Positions 37,825 to 47,071 of a stretch of DNA of 64,000 bases are shown in pieces. The DNA is from CAVTQY01 sp963736975 (lineage in GTDB: Bacteria; Pseudomonadota; Alphaproteobacteria; Acetobacterales; Acetobacteraceae): contig CAVTQY010000002.1 in assembly GCA_963736975.1 (NCBI GenBank), positions 620,001-684,000 of the forward strand, read 5' to 3'. The position numbers were made by a program, and so were the translations under genes. Numbering within the stretch: position 1 is the first letter of the stretch; each line of letters starts with the position of its first letter. Under the pieces are notes generated by a model, which had not been told where the DNA came from, ran no database searches, and saw only the letters and a program-made list of their open reading frames with translations.

Positions 37825-39015
37825 TCAACCCTGTGCTGCCGGCGGGTCCAGATAAAGTGGGCTGGTCAGATACCGGCGCAACCAGAAACGGCATAACACG
37901 CCGATGGTGGCGGCGACCGGCACCGCCAGCATGACGCCAAGAAAACCGAACGCCGCACCCCCGGCAAACAGCGCGAAGATCACCCACACCGCCGGCAGCT
38001 CGACCCGATCGCCCAAGAACCGCGGATAGATAATGTATCCTTCCAGGATCTGCCCGACCACCAGCACTACGCCGATGCCGATCACGCCGCGCCAGCCCGG
38101 GAATTGCGCGAGCGCCAGCGCGATGGCCGTGACGCCGCCGGTGATCGAGCCGACATAGGGGATGAACGACAGCACGCCTGCTGCAATCCCCACGATCAGT
38201 CCGAGATCGAGCCCTGCGAGGGTGAGCGCAAAGGCGTAATAGAGCGCCAGCAACAGACAACATAACGCTTGGCCGCGCACCCATGCGGACAGGATGCGGT
38301 CCACCTCTTTGGCCTGCGCCCGAATGACATGAGCGTAACGGCACGGCAGCCAGGAATCGATCATTCCCACGATCCGCGGCCAATCGCGCAGAAGGTAGAA
38401 CGCCACCACCGGCGTTACCACCGCCAGCGTCAGCACGTTGAAAAGGGCAAAGCCGCCGGTGATCAACCCGGTCAGCGCCGAAGCGAGGAAGGTCAACATG
38501 TTCCCCGCCTGGCTGCTCACCAGGTCCTGTAGCTTTCCGTTTACCACATCGGAACCGAAATTCTGCTGCAGGTCGGTGACGACATGGCTCGCCCATCGCT
38601 GCAGAAGTTGCACGTATTGCGGAACCCGGCCGAGAAACAGGCCAATCTGTGACAGGATCAACGGATAGAGCAGCAGCGCGAACAGCAGTACTCCGGCGAT
38701 GATCGCCAGCACCATAAGCAGCGCCGCGACCCCGCGCGGCAGGCCCAGCCGTGTCAGGCGGCTGGTGGGCGGGTCGAGCGCGTAGGCGATCACGGCGGCG
38801 GCCACGAACGGTGCCAACACGCCGGAGAAGAGCTGCAGGACCAGCCAGGCCACCACGATCAGTCCGATACCGAGGGCAATGCGCTGCCCCCGGGTCGCGT
38901 GCGGAGTGGCCGGCGTAGCTGCCTCAGCCGGCATTTCGGCGCCTGGAGCGGGAGGAACCGGCAGCTCCGCAATGCCGGTGGCGAGGTCCCCGGACGCGGG
39001 GCGCAGGAATGTCAT
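37825..39015 (-). CDS. AI-2E family transporter (PerM-like permease)
   Basis: Polytopic membrane protein, 396 residues, with the PerM/AI-2E pattern: LFSGVLAPFVAAAVIAYALDPP near the N-terminus, a large soluble middle segment (VPQYVQLLQRWASHVVTDLQQ), and GIAAGVLSFIPYVGSITGGVTAIALALAQ followed by VGQILEGYIIYPRFLGDRVELPAVWVI. Roles in the family range from exporter to Na+/H+ antiporter. The ATG at 39015 overlaps the stop of the upstream phosphatidyltransferase gene (ATGA), so the two are co-translated. Confidence 0.92.
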   Translation of the reverse strand: MTFLRPASGDLATGIAELPVPPAPGAEMPAEAATPATPHATRGQRIALGIGLIVVAWLVLQLFSGVLAPFVAAAVIAYALDPPTSRLTRLGLPRGVAALLMVLAIIAGVLLFALLLYPLILSQIGLFLGRVPQYVQLLQRWASHVVTDLQQNFGSDVVNGKLQDLVSSQAGNMLTFLASALTGLITGGFALFNVLTLAVVTPVVAFYLLRDWPRIVGMIDSWLPCRYAHVIRAQAKEVDRILSAWVRGQALCCLLLALYYAFALTLAGLDLGLIVGIAAGVLSFIPYVGSITGGVTAIALALAQFPGWRGVIGIGVVLVVGQILEGYIIYPRFLGDRVELPAVWVIFALFAGGAAFGFLGVMLAVPVAATIGVLCRFWLRRYLTSPLYLDPPAAQG

Positions 39016-39590
39016 CGTGGTCCCACCGCTTTCCACACATAGGCTGTGCCGGAGCCCAGAGTGCTTGCCGCCACGGCCCAGGTCAGTGCCTCGAGCGCAA
39101 CCGCCGCCGCCGGGGCCGCCACGCCGAAGCCGGCGAGAAACAGCGTCAGCGCGACGAGCACGATCTGCAAGACGGTGTTTACCTTGGAAACGAATAAGGG
39201 GCGAATCGCAACCGGCAGACCCAGGATCGTGAGGATGAGCACGCCGCCGACGATGACGGCGTCGCGGAACACTACCAGAATCGCGACCCAGTCAGGCATT
39301 TCCCTCACTGCTGCCAGGGTCACATACATAGTGACGAGCAGTGCTTTGTCCGCCATGGGGTCGAGCACCGCGCCGACCGTATTGCCGCCGCCGTTGCGCC
39401 GCGCCAGCCAGCCGTCGATCGCATCCGAGGCGCCGGCCAGAAGGAAAAGCACGAACGCGGCGGCGAGCCGGTGGTCGATCACGAGCCAGAACGCAAGCGG
39501 CACGGCGCAAAGTCGGCCGAAGCTGATAATGTTGGGGAGGGTCAGCAGCGCGGCGGAGCGGTCCTGCGCCAGGCGGGTTCCGTCAGGCAT
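39012..39590 (-). CDS. CDP-alcohol phosphatidyltransferase family protein
   Basis: Integral membrane enzyme that swaps CMP of CDP-diacylglycerol for an alcohol; could be a PgsA-like phosphatidylglycerophosphate synthase or cardiolipin-synthase-like enzyme. LTLPNIISFGRLCAVPLAFWL at the N-terminus and the catalytic motif DAIDGWLARRNGGGNTVGAV followed by LDPMADK, which fits DG-x2-AR-x8-G-x3-D-x3-D. 192 residues. It is divergent from purM and coupled to the AI-2E permease gene. Confidence 0.9.
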   Translation of the reverse strand: MPDGTRLAQDRSAALLTLPNIISFGRLCAVPLAFWLVIDHRLAAAFVLFLLAGASDAIDGWLARRNGGGNTVGAVLDPMADKALLVTMYVTLAAVREMPDWVAILVVFRDAVIVGGVLILTILGLPVAIRPLFVSKVNTVLQIVLVALTLFLAGFGVAAPAAAVALEALTWAVAASTLGSGTAYVWKAVGPR

Positions 39591-39752
39591 GTTTCCGTCC
39601 GGCCAAGCCGGCTAGGCCGTGGCACCCCGGTTGCGTCCCGGCGGGTTGCCTCCCAGTCAGGGCCATGATTGTTTCAGCCACCTTCCACCCGCCTTGCGCG
39701 CCCGCGATGCTGCGCGGCACCATGTTCAAGGCCTAGCGTATCGGGGGCCTCC

Positions 39753-40813
<1,061 letters not shown>

Positions 40814-40823
<10 letters not shown>

Positions 40824-41464
40824 CGAAGCGGCCCACCGCGGTGCTGATCAGCGGCCGCGGTTCCAACCTCGGGGCGCTATTGCGTGCCGCACGCGATCCC
40901 GCCTATCCGGCCGAAATCTCGCTCGTGATTGCCAACCGTGCCGAGGCCGCTGGTTTAGCTCACGCGGCAGCGGCCGGCGTAGCCAACTCTGTCATCGACC
41001 ACCGGCCGTTCTGCGGCGATCGGGCCGCGCATGAGGCCGCGATCGACGCGACGCTGCGGTCGGCCGGCGTCGAGTTCGTCTGTCTTGCCGGCTATATGCG
41101 GTTGTTGACGCCGTTCCTGGTCAAAGCTTGGGCGGGGAGGATGCTCAACATCCATCCAAGCCTGTTGCCCGCCTTTCCGGGGCTGCATACGCACGCCCGT
41201 GCGTTGGCGGCGGGCGTGAAGCTGCATGGCTGCACCGTGCACCTTGTCACCAATACCACCGACGAAGGCCCCATTCTGGCGCAAGCCGCGGTGCCGGTGC
41301 TGCCCGGCGATACCGAGGATTCCCTTGCCGCCCGTGTCTTGGTGCAGGAGCACGTGATCTATCCGCTGGCGCTTCAACTGCTCGCCGGCGGCCAAACCGG
41401 CGCAGCAGCGCCGGAACGCGCCGCACTGCGCAACCCCTTGCCGAGTGTGAACGTGCTGGCATAG
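40814..41464 (+). CDS. purN: Phosphoribosylglycinamide formyltransferase
   Basis: GAR transformylase using 10-formyl-THF. TAVLISGRGSNLGALLRAA at the N-terminus, the catalytic Asn-His in LNIHPSLLPAFPGLHTHARAL and the Asp in TTDEGPILAQAAVPV. 216 residues. Two ATGs (40814 and 40820) are possible; the second forms an ATGA overlap with the purM stop and may be the real start. Confidence 0.96.
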
Positions 41465-41503
41465 AAGCCGAAACATCACCCGAGTCGCAGGACAGAGGAC
41501 CGC

Positions 41504-41665
41504 ATGGCGCACTCTCCCCTCCCAGCTTCCGGTCCGGAAACGGAGACGGAGGAGGCTTTCCTCGCCGACCGTCAGCGGTTCTGGTTTGCCTGGACCTCGT
41601 TCGTCTTCTGGGCGGCGACATTCATCATTATTCTGCTGATTCTTCTCGCTTACTTCTTGACCTAG
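41504..41665 (+). CDS. Small aa3-type cytochrome c oxidase subunit IV-like protein
   Basis: 53 codons, too short for most ORF listings. MAHSPLPASGPETETEEAFLADRQRFW precedes one membrane helix (FVFWAATFIIILLILLAYFL), the layout of the tiny bacterial aa3 oxidase subunit IV: a short cytosolic stretch followed by a single helix. GACAGAGGA lies about eight bases before the ATG. The oxidase operon is not in the window, which is common for this subunit; the assignment rests on shape and size only. Confidence 0.6.
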   Translation: MAHSPLPASGPETETEEAFLADRQRFWFAWTSFVFWAATFIIILLILLAYFLT

Positions 41666-41695
41666 AAGAATCGAATCCGACACGGGAGGAAAACG

Positions 41696-42094
41696 ATGCC
41701 GCTCAGACCATGGATAGTGAGCCTGTCGCTGTGTGCGGCCGCGATGCCGGGATACGTACGTGCCGCGGTAACCGCTGATGATTTCCTGTTGCGCAACACC
41801 GGAGATCTGGTGGCGCTTTGTTCCGCCGCGCCGACCGATCCGATGAGCACCGCCGCCCTGAATTTCTGTCATGGCTTTGGGGTCGGCGTCGTGCGGGTTT
41901 TGCAGGAAACAGACGCTGCGGATCGGTCGCGCCGACCGATGTTCTGCTTGCCCAGCAACGGGCCGAGCCGGAATGAAGCGGTCGCCGCTTTCGTGCAGTG
42001 GGCGAACGCCAGCCCCTCCCGCCTGGCCATGCCGGCGACCGATGGCATCGCCGCATTCCTGGCTGCGCAATATCCGTGCCCTGGCAAGCAATAA
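41696..42094 (+). CDS. Secreted Rap1a/Tai-like protein
   Basis: 132 residues with a signal peptide (LRPWIVSLSLCAAAMPGYVRA). The mature part VTADDFLLRNTGDLVALCSA, LNFCHGFGVGVVRVLQE, RPMFCLPSN, VAAFVQWANASPSRLAMPATDGIAAFLAAQYPC has the four-cysteine helical pattern of the Rap1a/Tai family (type VI amidase immunity proteins, but widespread as general periplasmic proteins). GGGAGGA precedes the ATG. No amidase effector or T6SS gene is nearby, so an immunity role is not supported here. Confidence 0.75.
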   Translation: MPLRPWIVSLSLCAAAMPGYVRAAVTADDFLLRNTGDLVALCSAAPTDPMSTAALNFCHGFGVGVVRVLQETDAADRSRRPMFCLPSNGPSRNEAVAAFVQWANASPSRLAMPATDGIAAFLAAQYPCPGKQ

Positions 42095-42106
42095 GGAGCC
42101 CGCGTG

Positions 42107-42382
42107 ATGAAACGCCTTCTTGTCCTGTCGCTATGCGCGCTGACCCTTGCCGGTTGTGAGAACCTGACGCCGACGCAAAACCGACTGCTGGGCGGTACTG
42201 CGGCGGGTGCAACGGGCGGCGCGGTCATCGGCGCGATAGCCGGCAACGCTGGTCTGGGCACCCTGATCGGTGCAGGCGTCGGACTGGCGGGCGGCGCGAT
42301 CTACAATCACGTCAAGAACAGCGAGCAGCAATCCTACAACGAGGGATATTCGGCCGGGCGTGCTGGGGCGCCCCCGCAGTAA
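42107..42382 (+). CDS. Small glycine-zipper lipoprotein
   Basis: 91 residues: lipoprotein signal KRLLVLSLCALTLAGCENL with acylated Cys at about residue 18, then RLLGGTAAGATGGAVIGAIAG and LGTLIGAGVGLAGGAIYNHV, a glycine zipper as in YMGG/OmpA-linker-type proteins, and a polar tail. GGAGCC precedes; a GTG one codon earlier could also start. It likely inserts in the outer membrane. It follows the Rap1a-like gene by 12 bp and is probably co-transcribed. Confidence 0.82.
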   Translation: MKRLLVLSLCALTLAGCENLTPTQNRLLGGTAAGATGGAVIGAIAGNAGLGTLIGAGVGLAGGAIYNHVKNSEQQSYNEGYSAGRAGAPPQ

Positions 42383-42388
42383 CCGCTC

Positions 42389-43267
42389 TCAGCCTCCGAA
42401 CTCCAGGATGATGTTCCCGGCGTAAGGCGGTCCGACCATGATCGTATCGTCCTGCATCCGGCAGGATACGCCGTTGCGTTGCAGGATCGCCTGAAGCCCC
42501 GAAAGCTCGGGCACACGGATGCGAATGGCGATCGCACGCGGCTCAGCCGCCCAGCCGAGCGGCAACGTCACGCAGACAAATCGTGCTTCCACGGCAGGAT
42601 GGGACTGGACCCGGATCACCCCTCCCGCAGTCGCCACGCGGAACCCGCCGTTCTCGGCCGACAACGCGGCCTCGCCCCAAACGCCGGCAAAGCGCGGGAG
42701 CAGCGAGGCAGGATCAGGCGCGGCGTAGGTGATCTCGGTGATTGCGTCGGCGCCGTTCGGATGCGACTGCCACTCCTTCACCCAGACGAATTCTGGCCTG
42801 TGCTGGTGGCAGATGAAGAACGACAGGCGCGGATGCGCCGTGTCGATCAGCATCGCCAGCGTCACTACGGCCTCGTCATGGCGCCCATCCGGTAAGCGCA
42901 CCGCCCGGCGGAAATCGACCAATCCGGCGCTCGCCACCCCGCGCGCCGCCACACCGGCCAAGTCCGCCCGCGCATCCTCGCTGTGCAGCGCCAGCATCGC
43001 GACGCCCTCGTTACGAGCGAGAAAATCCGCAATGAAACGACCGAACTGGAAACCATCGGCGCTGGGCAGGTTGATCAGGTCGGGATTCTCGACCCCCATC
43101 AGCTCGATGAAGTTGTCGGGAAACATGACGAGCTGCGTGCCGGTGCCCCAGGGATGCAGCCCTTTCGGCGCCGGCGCGAAGCCCATCGCGCGGTAACGTT
43201 CGGCAAGCCGGTCCAGGTCGCGGGCGCAAACAAGCGGATGCTCAAGCCCGAGCGGACCGTTCGCCAT
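42389..43267 (-). CDS. VOC family (glyoxalase-like) protein
   Basis: 292 residues with two vicinal-oxygen-chelate modules. LEHPLVCARDLDRLAERYRAMGF opens module one, which carries GTGTQLVMFPDNFIELMGV; module two ends ILQRNGVSCRMQDDTIMVG then NIILEFGG. Such proteins bind a divalent metal and act as lyases, dioxygenases or resistance proteins; substrate unknown. It is 3 bp from ndk on the same strand and so probably downstream in an ndk transcript. Confidence 0.8.
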   Translation of the reverse strand: MANGPLGLEHPLVCARDLDRLAERYRAMGFAPAPKGLHPWGTGTQLVMFPDNFIELMGVENPDLINLPSADGFQFGRFIADFLARNEGVAMLALHSEDARADLAGVAARGVASAGLVDFRRAVRLPDGRHDEAVVTLAMLIDTAHPRLSFFICHQHRPEFVWVKEWQSHPNGADAITEITYAAPDPASLLPRFAGVWGEAALSAENGGFRVATAGGVIRVQSHPAVEARFVCVTLPLGWAAEPRAIAIRIRVPELSGLQAILQRNGVSCRMQDDTIMVGPPYAGNIILEFGG

Positions 43268-43270
43268 CGA

Positions 43271-43693
43271 TCAGCCGACGATCTCGATATCGGCGAAGAA
43301 GAAGCCGATCTCGGCAGCCGCATTTTCGGCGCTGTCTGAACCATGCACGGTGTTCGCCTCGATGTTTTCGGCGAACTGCGCGCGGATCGAGCCTGCCGTC
43401 GCCTTCGCCGGATCCGTCGCTCCCATCACTTCGCGATTGCGCGCGACGGCGTTCTCGCCGTCGAGCACCTGCACCACCACCGGACCCGAGGTCATGGATT
43501 GCACAAGGCCGCGGAAGAACGGCCGTTCGCGGTGCACGGCGTAGAACGCCTCCGCCTGCGCCGCACTCAATTGCAGCCGCTTCTGCGCAATGATGCGCAG
43601 TCCGGCCGCTTCCAGACAGGCGTTCACCTTGCCGGTGAGGTTTCGCCGTGTGGCGTCCGGCTTGATGATGGAAAGCGTGCGCTCGGTCGCCAT
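43271..43693 (-). CDS. ndk: Nucleoside diphosphate kinase
   Basis: Phosphorylates NDPs through a phospho-histidine. ERTLSIIKPDATRRNLTGKV at residues 4-23, LIAQ-like RIIAQKRLQLS, SGPVVVQVLDGENAV, MGATDPAKATAGSIRAQFA and the active-site segment NTVHGSDSAENAAAEIGFFF with the catalytic His. 140 residues, full length. Divergent from the ABC-F gene. Confidence 0.97.
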   Translation of the reverse strand: MATERTLSIIKPDATRRNLTGKVNACLEAAGLRIIAQKRLQLSAAQAEAFYAVHRERPFFRGLVQSMTSGPVVVQVLDGENAVARNREVMGATDPAKATAGSIRAQFAENIEANTVHGSDSAENAAAEIGFFFADIEIVG

Positions 43694-43774
43694 GTTTCGT
43701 CCTTTGTCACTATCGGGGAATTTGCCGGCTGACTAGGCGTTCCCTTGCGCGAGGGCAACTGCTAACCCGCCGCC

Positions 43775-45631
43775 ATGTCGCTCCTGGTCATCTCCGACGC
43801 GGTCTATCGGATCGGCGGCCGTACATTGCTGGACGGCGCCAGTCTGACCGTTGATCCCGGGCGTCGCATCGGGCTCGTCGGCTGTAATGGCGCTGGCAAA
43901 TCGACCTTGCTGCGAATCATCGCCGGCGAGGTCTCTTTGGATGGCGGTGAGGTCCGGTTGGCGGCGCGGGCGCGCCTGGCGCAAGTGCGCCAGGAGGCGC
44001 CGGAAGGCGAAGCGAGCCTGCTGGAGATCGTGTTGCAGGGCGATGCGGAAAGGCTCGAATTGCTCGCCGAAGCCGATTCGGCATCGCCTGACCGGTTGGC
44101 GGAAATCCACGAACGGTTGCGGGCGATCGGGGCGGATTCCGCCCCCGCCCGGGCCTCGGCAATCCTGGCGGGCTTGGGTTTTGACGAAGCAGCGCAGCGT
44201 CGAGCCGTCTCCTCGTTCTCCGGCGGCTGGCGTATGCGGGTGGCCCTTGCCACCGCGTTGTTCGCCGCCCCCGACCTGCTGCTGCTGGATGAGCCGACCA
44301 ATCATTTGGACCTGGAGGCAACGCTGTGGCTGGAGGGTTGGCTGGCGCGCTTTCCCGGGGCGGCGCTGATCGTCTCCCATGACAAATTCCTGCTGGACCG
44401 TGCAGTGGAGGCCATCGCGCATCTCGATCGCGGGCGGATCACCCTTACGCCGGGCGGATTCGACGAATTCATCCGCATCCGCACGGAACGGGCCTTGCAG
44501 CAGGCCCGCGCCGCCGAGCGGGTGGCCGCCGAGCGCGCGCATATTCAGGCATTCGTGGACCGGTTCCGCTACAAGGCGAGTAAAGCCCGCCAGGCCCAGT
44601 CCCGACTGAAGGCGCTGGCGCGGTTACCGGCGATCGAGGCGGTGGTGGAAAGCGCGCCCACCCGCTTCAGCTTCCCCGAACCCGCCCGCATTGCCCCGCC
44701 AATCGTGGCGCTCGATCAGGTCGAGGTGGGCTACGACGGCGCGCCGGTGCTGCGGGGCGTGTCGTTGTCGATCGACATGGATGACCGCATCGCCCTGCTT
44801 GGCGCGAATGGCAATGGCAAATCGACCCTGGCGAAACTCTTGGCCGGGCGGCTCGATCCGCTGGCAGGCGAGCTGCGACGTGGGTCGAAGCTCGCGGTCG
44901 GCTATTTCGCCCAGCATCAGGCCGACGAACTGGCACTGGACGACACCGCCCTGGATCACATGACCCGGGCAATGCCGCGCGCGACCGCCACCCAGGCGCG
45001 CGCGCACTTGGCGCGGTTTGGGCTAGATGCCGATCGCGCCCAAACGCCAGTCGCCAATCTTTCGGGAGGCGAAAAAGCGCGACTGCTGCTGGCGCTGGCC
45101 ACCCGGCAAGCGCCGCAATTGTTGATTTTGGACGAGCCCACTAACCATCTCGACATCGACGCGCGCGAAGCGCTGATCAAAGCAGTTGCTGATTTCCAGG
45201 GCGCGGTGCTGCTGATCACGCACGACCCGCATCTGGTTGCGCTGATCGCCGACCGTCTCTGGCTCGTTGCCAACGGAACCGTGCAGCCATTCGACGGCGA
45301 TCTCGACGACTACCGGGCCCTGCTGGCGAACCGCACCCGTCCGATTGCGCGTGAGGCGCGCCGGGGCGACGACCGCCGCGCCCGGGCGGCGGGACGAGCC
45401 GCTTTGACGCCGTTGCGACAGAAGGCGCAGGCGGCGGAGGCGCGTCTGGCGCGGTTGGCGGCCGAGCGGCAGAGCATCGAGATGCGTCTCGCGGACCCGA
45501 TGCTGTATGAGCCCGGACGGGCTGATGAGGTCGTCGCCGCCAATGCCCGCTTGGCGGTGATCGCGCGCGAGATCGCCGCTTCCGAAACCGAATGGTTGGC
45601 CGCGGCGGAGGCGCTGGAGCAGGCGTTATAG
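43775..45631 (+). CDS. ABC-F family ATPase, YheS-like
   Basis: Soluble tandem ABC protein that acts on ribosomes (translation factor family), not a transporter. First domain: Walker A GCNGAGKSTLLRI (about residues 36-48), signature SFSGGWRMRVA, Walker B LLLLDEPTNHLDLEA. Interdomain arm rich in Arg/Ala (AAERVAAERAHIQAFVDRFR). Second domain: GANGNGKSTLAKL, LSGGEKARLLLALA, LLILDEPTNHLDI. A basic coiled tail follows. 618 residues; the order and spacing fit YheS better than Uup or EttA. Confidence 0.92.
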   Translation: MSLLVISDAVYRIGGRTLLDGASLTVDPGRRIGLVGCNGAGKSTLLRIIAGEVSLDGGEVRLAARARLAQVRQEAPEGEASLLEIVLQGDAERLELLAEADSASPDRLAEIHERLRAIGADSAPARASAILAGLGFDEAAQRRAVSSFSGGWRMRVALATALFAAPDLLLLDEPTNHLDLEATLWLEGWLARFPGAALIVSHDKFLLDRAVEAIAHLDRGRITLTPGGFDEFIRIRTERALQQARAAERVAAERAHIQAFVDRFRYKASKARQAQSRLKALARLPAIEAVVESAPTRFSFPEPARIAPPIVALDQVEVGYDGAPVLRGVSLSIDMDDRIALLGANGNGKSTLAKLLAGRLDPLAGELRRGSKLAVGYFAQHQADELALDDTALDHMTRAMPRATATQARAHLARFGLDADRAQTPVANLSGGEKARLLLALATRQAPQLLILDEPTNHLDIDAREALIKAVADFQGAVLLITHDPHLVALIADRLWLVANGTVQPFDGDLDDYRALLANRTRPIAREARRGDDRRARAAGRAALTPLRQKAQAAEARLARLAAERQSIEMRLADPMLYEPGRADEVVAANARLAVIAREIAASETEWLAAAEALEQAL

Positions 45632-45903
45632 GGAGAGCTACAGTTGTTCTTTCTGCCGGCGGGCAGCAAACATTTTAGCACGGAGGACGAGCGAGAAGCA
45701 CAGGGTGTCACGGAGTTAGCGTTTGGAGCGGCTCTCATGCCACTATCTGCGTGCATTAGCTGCATCTCCTTGCAACTGCATCTTGGAATCTTCTTCCTAA
45801 TGCTACCACCACGGACAGCAGCTCGGGTACAAGAAAGATTTTGCCGCAAATGCACGCGGATAGTTCAAGGAGATAGCCTCCGCGGTTCCTGTATCTGCGA
45901 ATT
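45632..45903. other. Lower-GC interval with CACGGAG-type short repeats
   Basis: Between the ABC-F gene and the cysteine-rich ORFs the base composition falls visibly. The only pattern I see is a set of degenerate units GCACGGAGGAC, AGCACAGGG, TCACGGAG at about 45678-45720, resembling dispersed CACGGAG repeats. An ORF at 45644-45988 (114 codons, starting with MFFLPAGSKHF) overlaps the next gene in another frame and has no protein-like features. Confidence 0.35.
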
Positions 45904-46155
45904 GTGCCTAATGCCGGCGGAAGAGCCGATGGGCGGACTTACCTGCGCAACATTATTCACGATGTGGTGTATCCCTCGCCTGAGCTAAAAAGCTGTGTGG
46001 CACAATGTCGATCCGAGTACGAGGGTTGCAACTCCCTTGACTATTCCGTTGACTTTATGGTCGTGAAAATGTTCGGCATAGAGAATGCGAAATATAGTCC
46101 GGTGAAAGCGAACAGCTGCTCTGTGGAGCTTCGCATGTGCATACATAAATGCTGA
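45904..46155 (+). CDS. Small cysteine-rich hypothetical protein
   Basis: Not recognised. From the GTG at 45904, 83 residues, the second half being most protein-like: PSPELKSCVAQCRSEYEGCN, DYSVDFMVVKMFGIEN, SCSVELRMCIHKC. Six Cys in a C-x3-C-x6-C ... C-x6-C-x3-C mirror arrangement suggest a small disulfide-bonded helical hairpin (CHCH-like) that would need export. No signal peptide is in frame; an AAGGAG site at 45868-45873 lies in a different frame upstream, so the true N-terminus may have been lost by a frameshift. Codon use differs from neighbouring core genes. Confidence 0.4.
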   Translation: MPNAGGRADGRTYLRNIIHDVVYPSPELKSCVAQCRSEYEGCNSLDYSVDFMVVKMFGIENAKYSPVKANSCSVELRMCIHKC

Positions 46156-46215
46156 TAGCGAATTCAGGAAATTACCAAAGCTGTGGACGTGATGATATTT
46201 CGGAAGGAAACAGAA

Positions 46216-46944
46216 ATGGTCACCAAAGGAGCCGCCGCCTTGGTCTGGCTCCCGGCCTTCGCCGCGCTTTTGCTTCCCATAGGGTCGTGTGCACCTAACG
46301 TGGGCTCTGACCAGGTGGCGGTCCGTTTCTACCCGCCTCCCGGCAAGCTGCCTGCTATCCAGCAGATAGACGAGACCCTCTGTACGCGCAACGCGTCCGG
46401 CTATGTGAGGCTCTACGTGGAGTGCATGCAAGAGCGGGGCTATCAGCCCGAAATCATCGGCCAGGGTGGGGTACATATGACGGTCGCTCAGCTACCAATG
46501 CCCCCGCCACAAGCAGTTCCACAGATAACGGCATTGCGGTCCTCGCCTGCGATTCGGCAGGCTTCGTCCTGCGAAAGCCAGGCAAACCAATGTCAACAAT
46601 GCCAAAATGGACTTTACCGCGGTACGGGTTTTCTATGCCAATACGATAGCTTTTCCGAGTGCCGATCGAGCATACTGCGGTTCTGTAAGGAGAACCCGTC
46701 GTCCGACAAGGGGTTGGAGGTCAGGGGAGGGAAGCTGACCAATGACCAAGCCTACGAATTGATGATGTCCTGCCCCAACGTGCCGCATGGCTCCATCCCT
46801 TACTCTGGATCTCCCCCGGCGCCCGGAAGCAAAAAGTGGCAACAATGTCAAGCTTTTGAGAAGACCTACGTTGCTTGCAGTATGCTTGTCCGCGTGGGTC
46901 GAGATCGCGGCAGATGCTTTCGCGAAACCTATAGCGGTCCGTAG
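46216..46944 (+). CDS. Cysteine-rich lipoprotein, unknown function
   Basis: 242 residues; no family recognised. Lipoprotein signal TKGAAALVWLPAFAALLLPIGSC with acylated Cys at about residue 25. The mature protein has a segment with Cys in LCTRNASGYVRLYVECMQERGYQ, then a Pro-rich spacer, then a dense Cys cluster (SCESQANQCQQCQNGL, LCQYDSFSECRSSILRFC) and a last pair (WQQCQAFEKTYVACSM). GGAAGGAAACAGAA gives a good ribosome-binding site. It shares the Cys-rich character and low GC with the small ORF 60 bp upstream, so the two may form an exported pair. Signs of transfer: codon use and composition unlike the neighbours. Confidence 0.6.
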   Translation: MVTKGAAALVWLPAFAALLLPIGSCAPNVGSDQVAVRFYPPPGKLPAIQQIDETLCTRNASGYVRLYVECMQERGYQPEIIGQGGVHMTVAQLPMPPPQAVPQITALRSSPAIRQASSCESQANQCQQCQNGLYRGTGFLCQYDSFSECRSSILRFCKENPSSDKGLEVRGGKLTNDQAYELMMSCPNVPHGSIPYSGSPPAPGSKKWQQCQAFEKTYVACSMLVRVGRDRGRCFRETYSGP

Positions 46945-47071
46945 CAGCGAAGCTTGCAACCGCCGAATCGTCGCCGTGAGCCAAGGGTTTGCAAAATCAG
47001 AAAAAAGAGTTGCTACGGAGCTCTCGCCCGTCCTGCGCGCAAAAATCGGCGGCAAAGCTCCGGCGCCGCGT

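Noticed and set aside
41696..42094. Type VI secretion immunity protein
   Set aside because: The Rap1a/Tai-like fold alone does not prove it; no amidase effector or T6SS gene is present.
45644..45988. 114-codon ORF before the cysteine-rich proteins
   Set aside because: Overlaps the better small ORF in another frame and begins inside a degenerate repeat region with no signal peptide or motif.
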